The notes under the pieces: generated by a model
What the model saw: only the letters and a program-made list of their open reading frames with translations
Database searches by the model: none
What the model was told of the DNA's origin: nothing
Shown: piece after piece, positions 63,136 to 64,000 of the stretch
Layout of the letters: the number at the start of each line of letters is the position of its first letter
How positions within the stretch are numbered: position 1 is the first letter of the stretch
Program-made: the position numbers and the translations under genes
NCBI RefSeq assembly: GCF_002902305.1
Contig: NZ_PPPX01000011.1
Location: forward strand, 1-64,000
DNA: 64,000 nt
Reading direction: 5' to 3'
Source of the DNA: Staphylococcus argensis
Lineage (GTDB): Bacteria; Bacillota; Bacilli; Staphylococcales; Staphylococcaceae

Positions 63136-64000
63136 TCATCCACCTATATAATTCATATTAATCTTCTTGCGCTTACGATTCGCAACAGTCTGTTCTGTCC
63201 GCTCATCAGAATACCGATTGTCACGAATATGCCACAACGCTTTGAACTGATCCTCCAACTCTTGATCAGTAGCCCCATTACGCATCAACGCTTTCACATT
63301 AAAGCCATCAACTTCACTAAAGAGACAACCGTAGAATTTACCGTCAGAAGATAAGCGGGCACGTGTACAAGTTGAGCAGAACGATTCAGAAACACTTGTA
63401 ATTAACCCGAATTTCGCTCCATTATCGTTATGACGATAATATTTCGCTACTTCACCATAATATTTCGGTGGAACAGGTGAAATGTCAAATTCAGACTCAA
63501 TCATCTGAAGCATTTCATCTTTAGAAACGACTTTACTAAAGTCCCAGCCGTTATCATTACCAACGTCCATAAATTCAATAAACCGAATTTCAATATCCTT
63601 ATCTTTGAAATATTGCACCATTGGTATGATTTGGTCGTCATTCACACCTTTTTGGATGACTACATTAACTTTTACGTGGAAACCAATACTGACTGCATAG
63701 TCAATTTGTTGTAATATCGTTGACGCTTTAATATTACGGTTATTAATCGCTTGAAAGACCTCGTCCTCAATTGCATCTAGACTCACGTTAATACGACGTA
63801 AGCCTGCATCATAAAGCTTTTGTCCATGTTTTTTCAATAATAAGCCATTAGTCGTTAAACCTATATCCTCAATTCCATCAATATGATTTAAACGTTCGAT
63901 AAGTTGGTACAGATTACGTCTGAGTAGAGGTTCGCCACCAGTAATACGGACTTTCTTCACGCCCAACTTAGTATAAATCCGAGTAATGCGTTCCATTTCT
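63136..64000 (-). CDS. moaA: GTP 3',8-cyclase MoaA, C-terminal part (runs off the window)
   Basis: The visible 288 codons are the C-terminal part of MoaA, a radical SAM enzyme that starts molybdenum cofactor synthesis. The second Fe-S cluster motif ([18 protein letters not shown]) is intact, and the conserved C-terminal Gly-Gly end is present (NYIGG). [13 protein letters not shown] binds SAM. The first cluster motif CxxxCxxC lies upstream, beyond 64000. The frame stays open to the window edge. Downstream is a repeat copy and the 33-bp hairpin. Confidence 0.95.
   Translation of the reverse strand, partial: EMERITRIYTKLGVKKVRITGGEPLLRRNLYQLIERLNHIDGIEDIGLTTNGLLLKKHGQKLYDAGLRRINVSLDAIEDEVFQAINNRNIKASTILQQIDYAVSIGFHVKVNVVIQKGVNDDQIIPMVQYFKDKDIEIRFIEFMDVGNDNGWDFSKVVSKDEMLQMIESEFDISPVPPKYYGEVAKYYRHNDNGAKFGLITSVSESFCSTCTRARLSSDGKFYGCLFSEVDGFNVKALMRNGATDQELEDQFKALWHIRDNRYSDERTEQTVANRKRKKINMNYIGG

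Overview
The window is a chromosomal segment of a staphylococcus. Several proteins match staphylococcal families that I recognise: SepA, SdrM, the staphyloferrin A enzymes, the opuD2-amaP-asp23 stress cluster, FemX (FmhB) and an IsdG/IsdI-type heme oxygenase. Around them lies a typical Firmicute S10-spc-alpha ribosomal supercluster. The DNA is low in GC. It is probably not S. aureus: the lac operon lacks lacC and lacD, and the staphyloferrin locus lacks the sfaA exporter gene in its usual place. I cannot name the species from the sequence alone.

Layout. 1-36 is the 5' end of a 16S rRNA gene on the minus strand, with two promoter-like sites upstream. 0.9-9.1 kb carries an Mrp/ApbC ATPase, the sepA and sdrM efflux genes, a hemolysin III-family protein, a UDP-sugar pyrophosphorylase, small conserved proteins, an IsdI-like heme oxygenase and a YjiH-family membrane protein. 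9.6-14.7 kb is the staphyloferrin A locus (sfaC, sfaB, then divergent sfaD) around one near-perfect Fur box. 15.2-18.3 kb is the asp23 region with a clear SigB promoter. 18.5-21.5 kb holds two medium-chain reductases and a lipoprotein hydrolase. 21.7-27.3 kb is lacR-lacABFEG with promoter and cre site. A sirtuin gene follows.

28.3-47.0 kb is the ribosomal supercluster, all on the minus strand. It runs from rpsJ to rplQ, then the ECF transporter genes, truA, rplM and rpsI. It includes secY, adk, infA, rpoA, and the small rpmJ and rpmD genes. 47.3-64.0 kb is more mixed: a purine permease, a topB (topoisomerase III) gene broken by two lesions, an acetyltransferase, an AEC transporter, two small proteins, a large RND pump next to femX, a glyoxalase-like protein, a MarR-MFS pair with its operator, and the 3' part of moaA running off the end.

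The most unusual structure is a dispersed intergenic repeat. At least four copies and one fragment sit near 14.9, 54.2, 58.4 and 63.0 kb. When the copies are compared, several predicted helices keep their pairing while the bases change, which suggests a selected RNA or DNA structure and not a passive duplication. Other points of interest are the missing lacCD and sfaA genes, the doubly damaged topB, and a perfect 33-bp inverted repeat at 62872-62941. I saw no CRISPR array, prophage, insertion sequence or tRNA gene.
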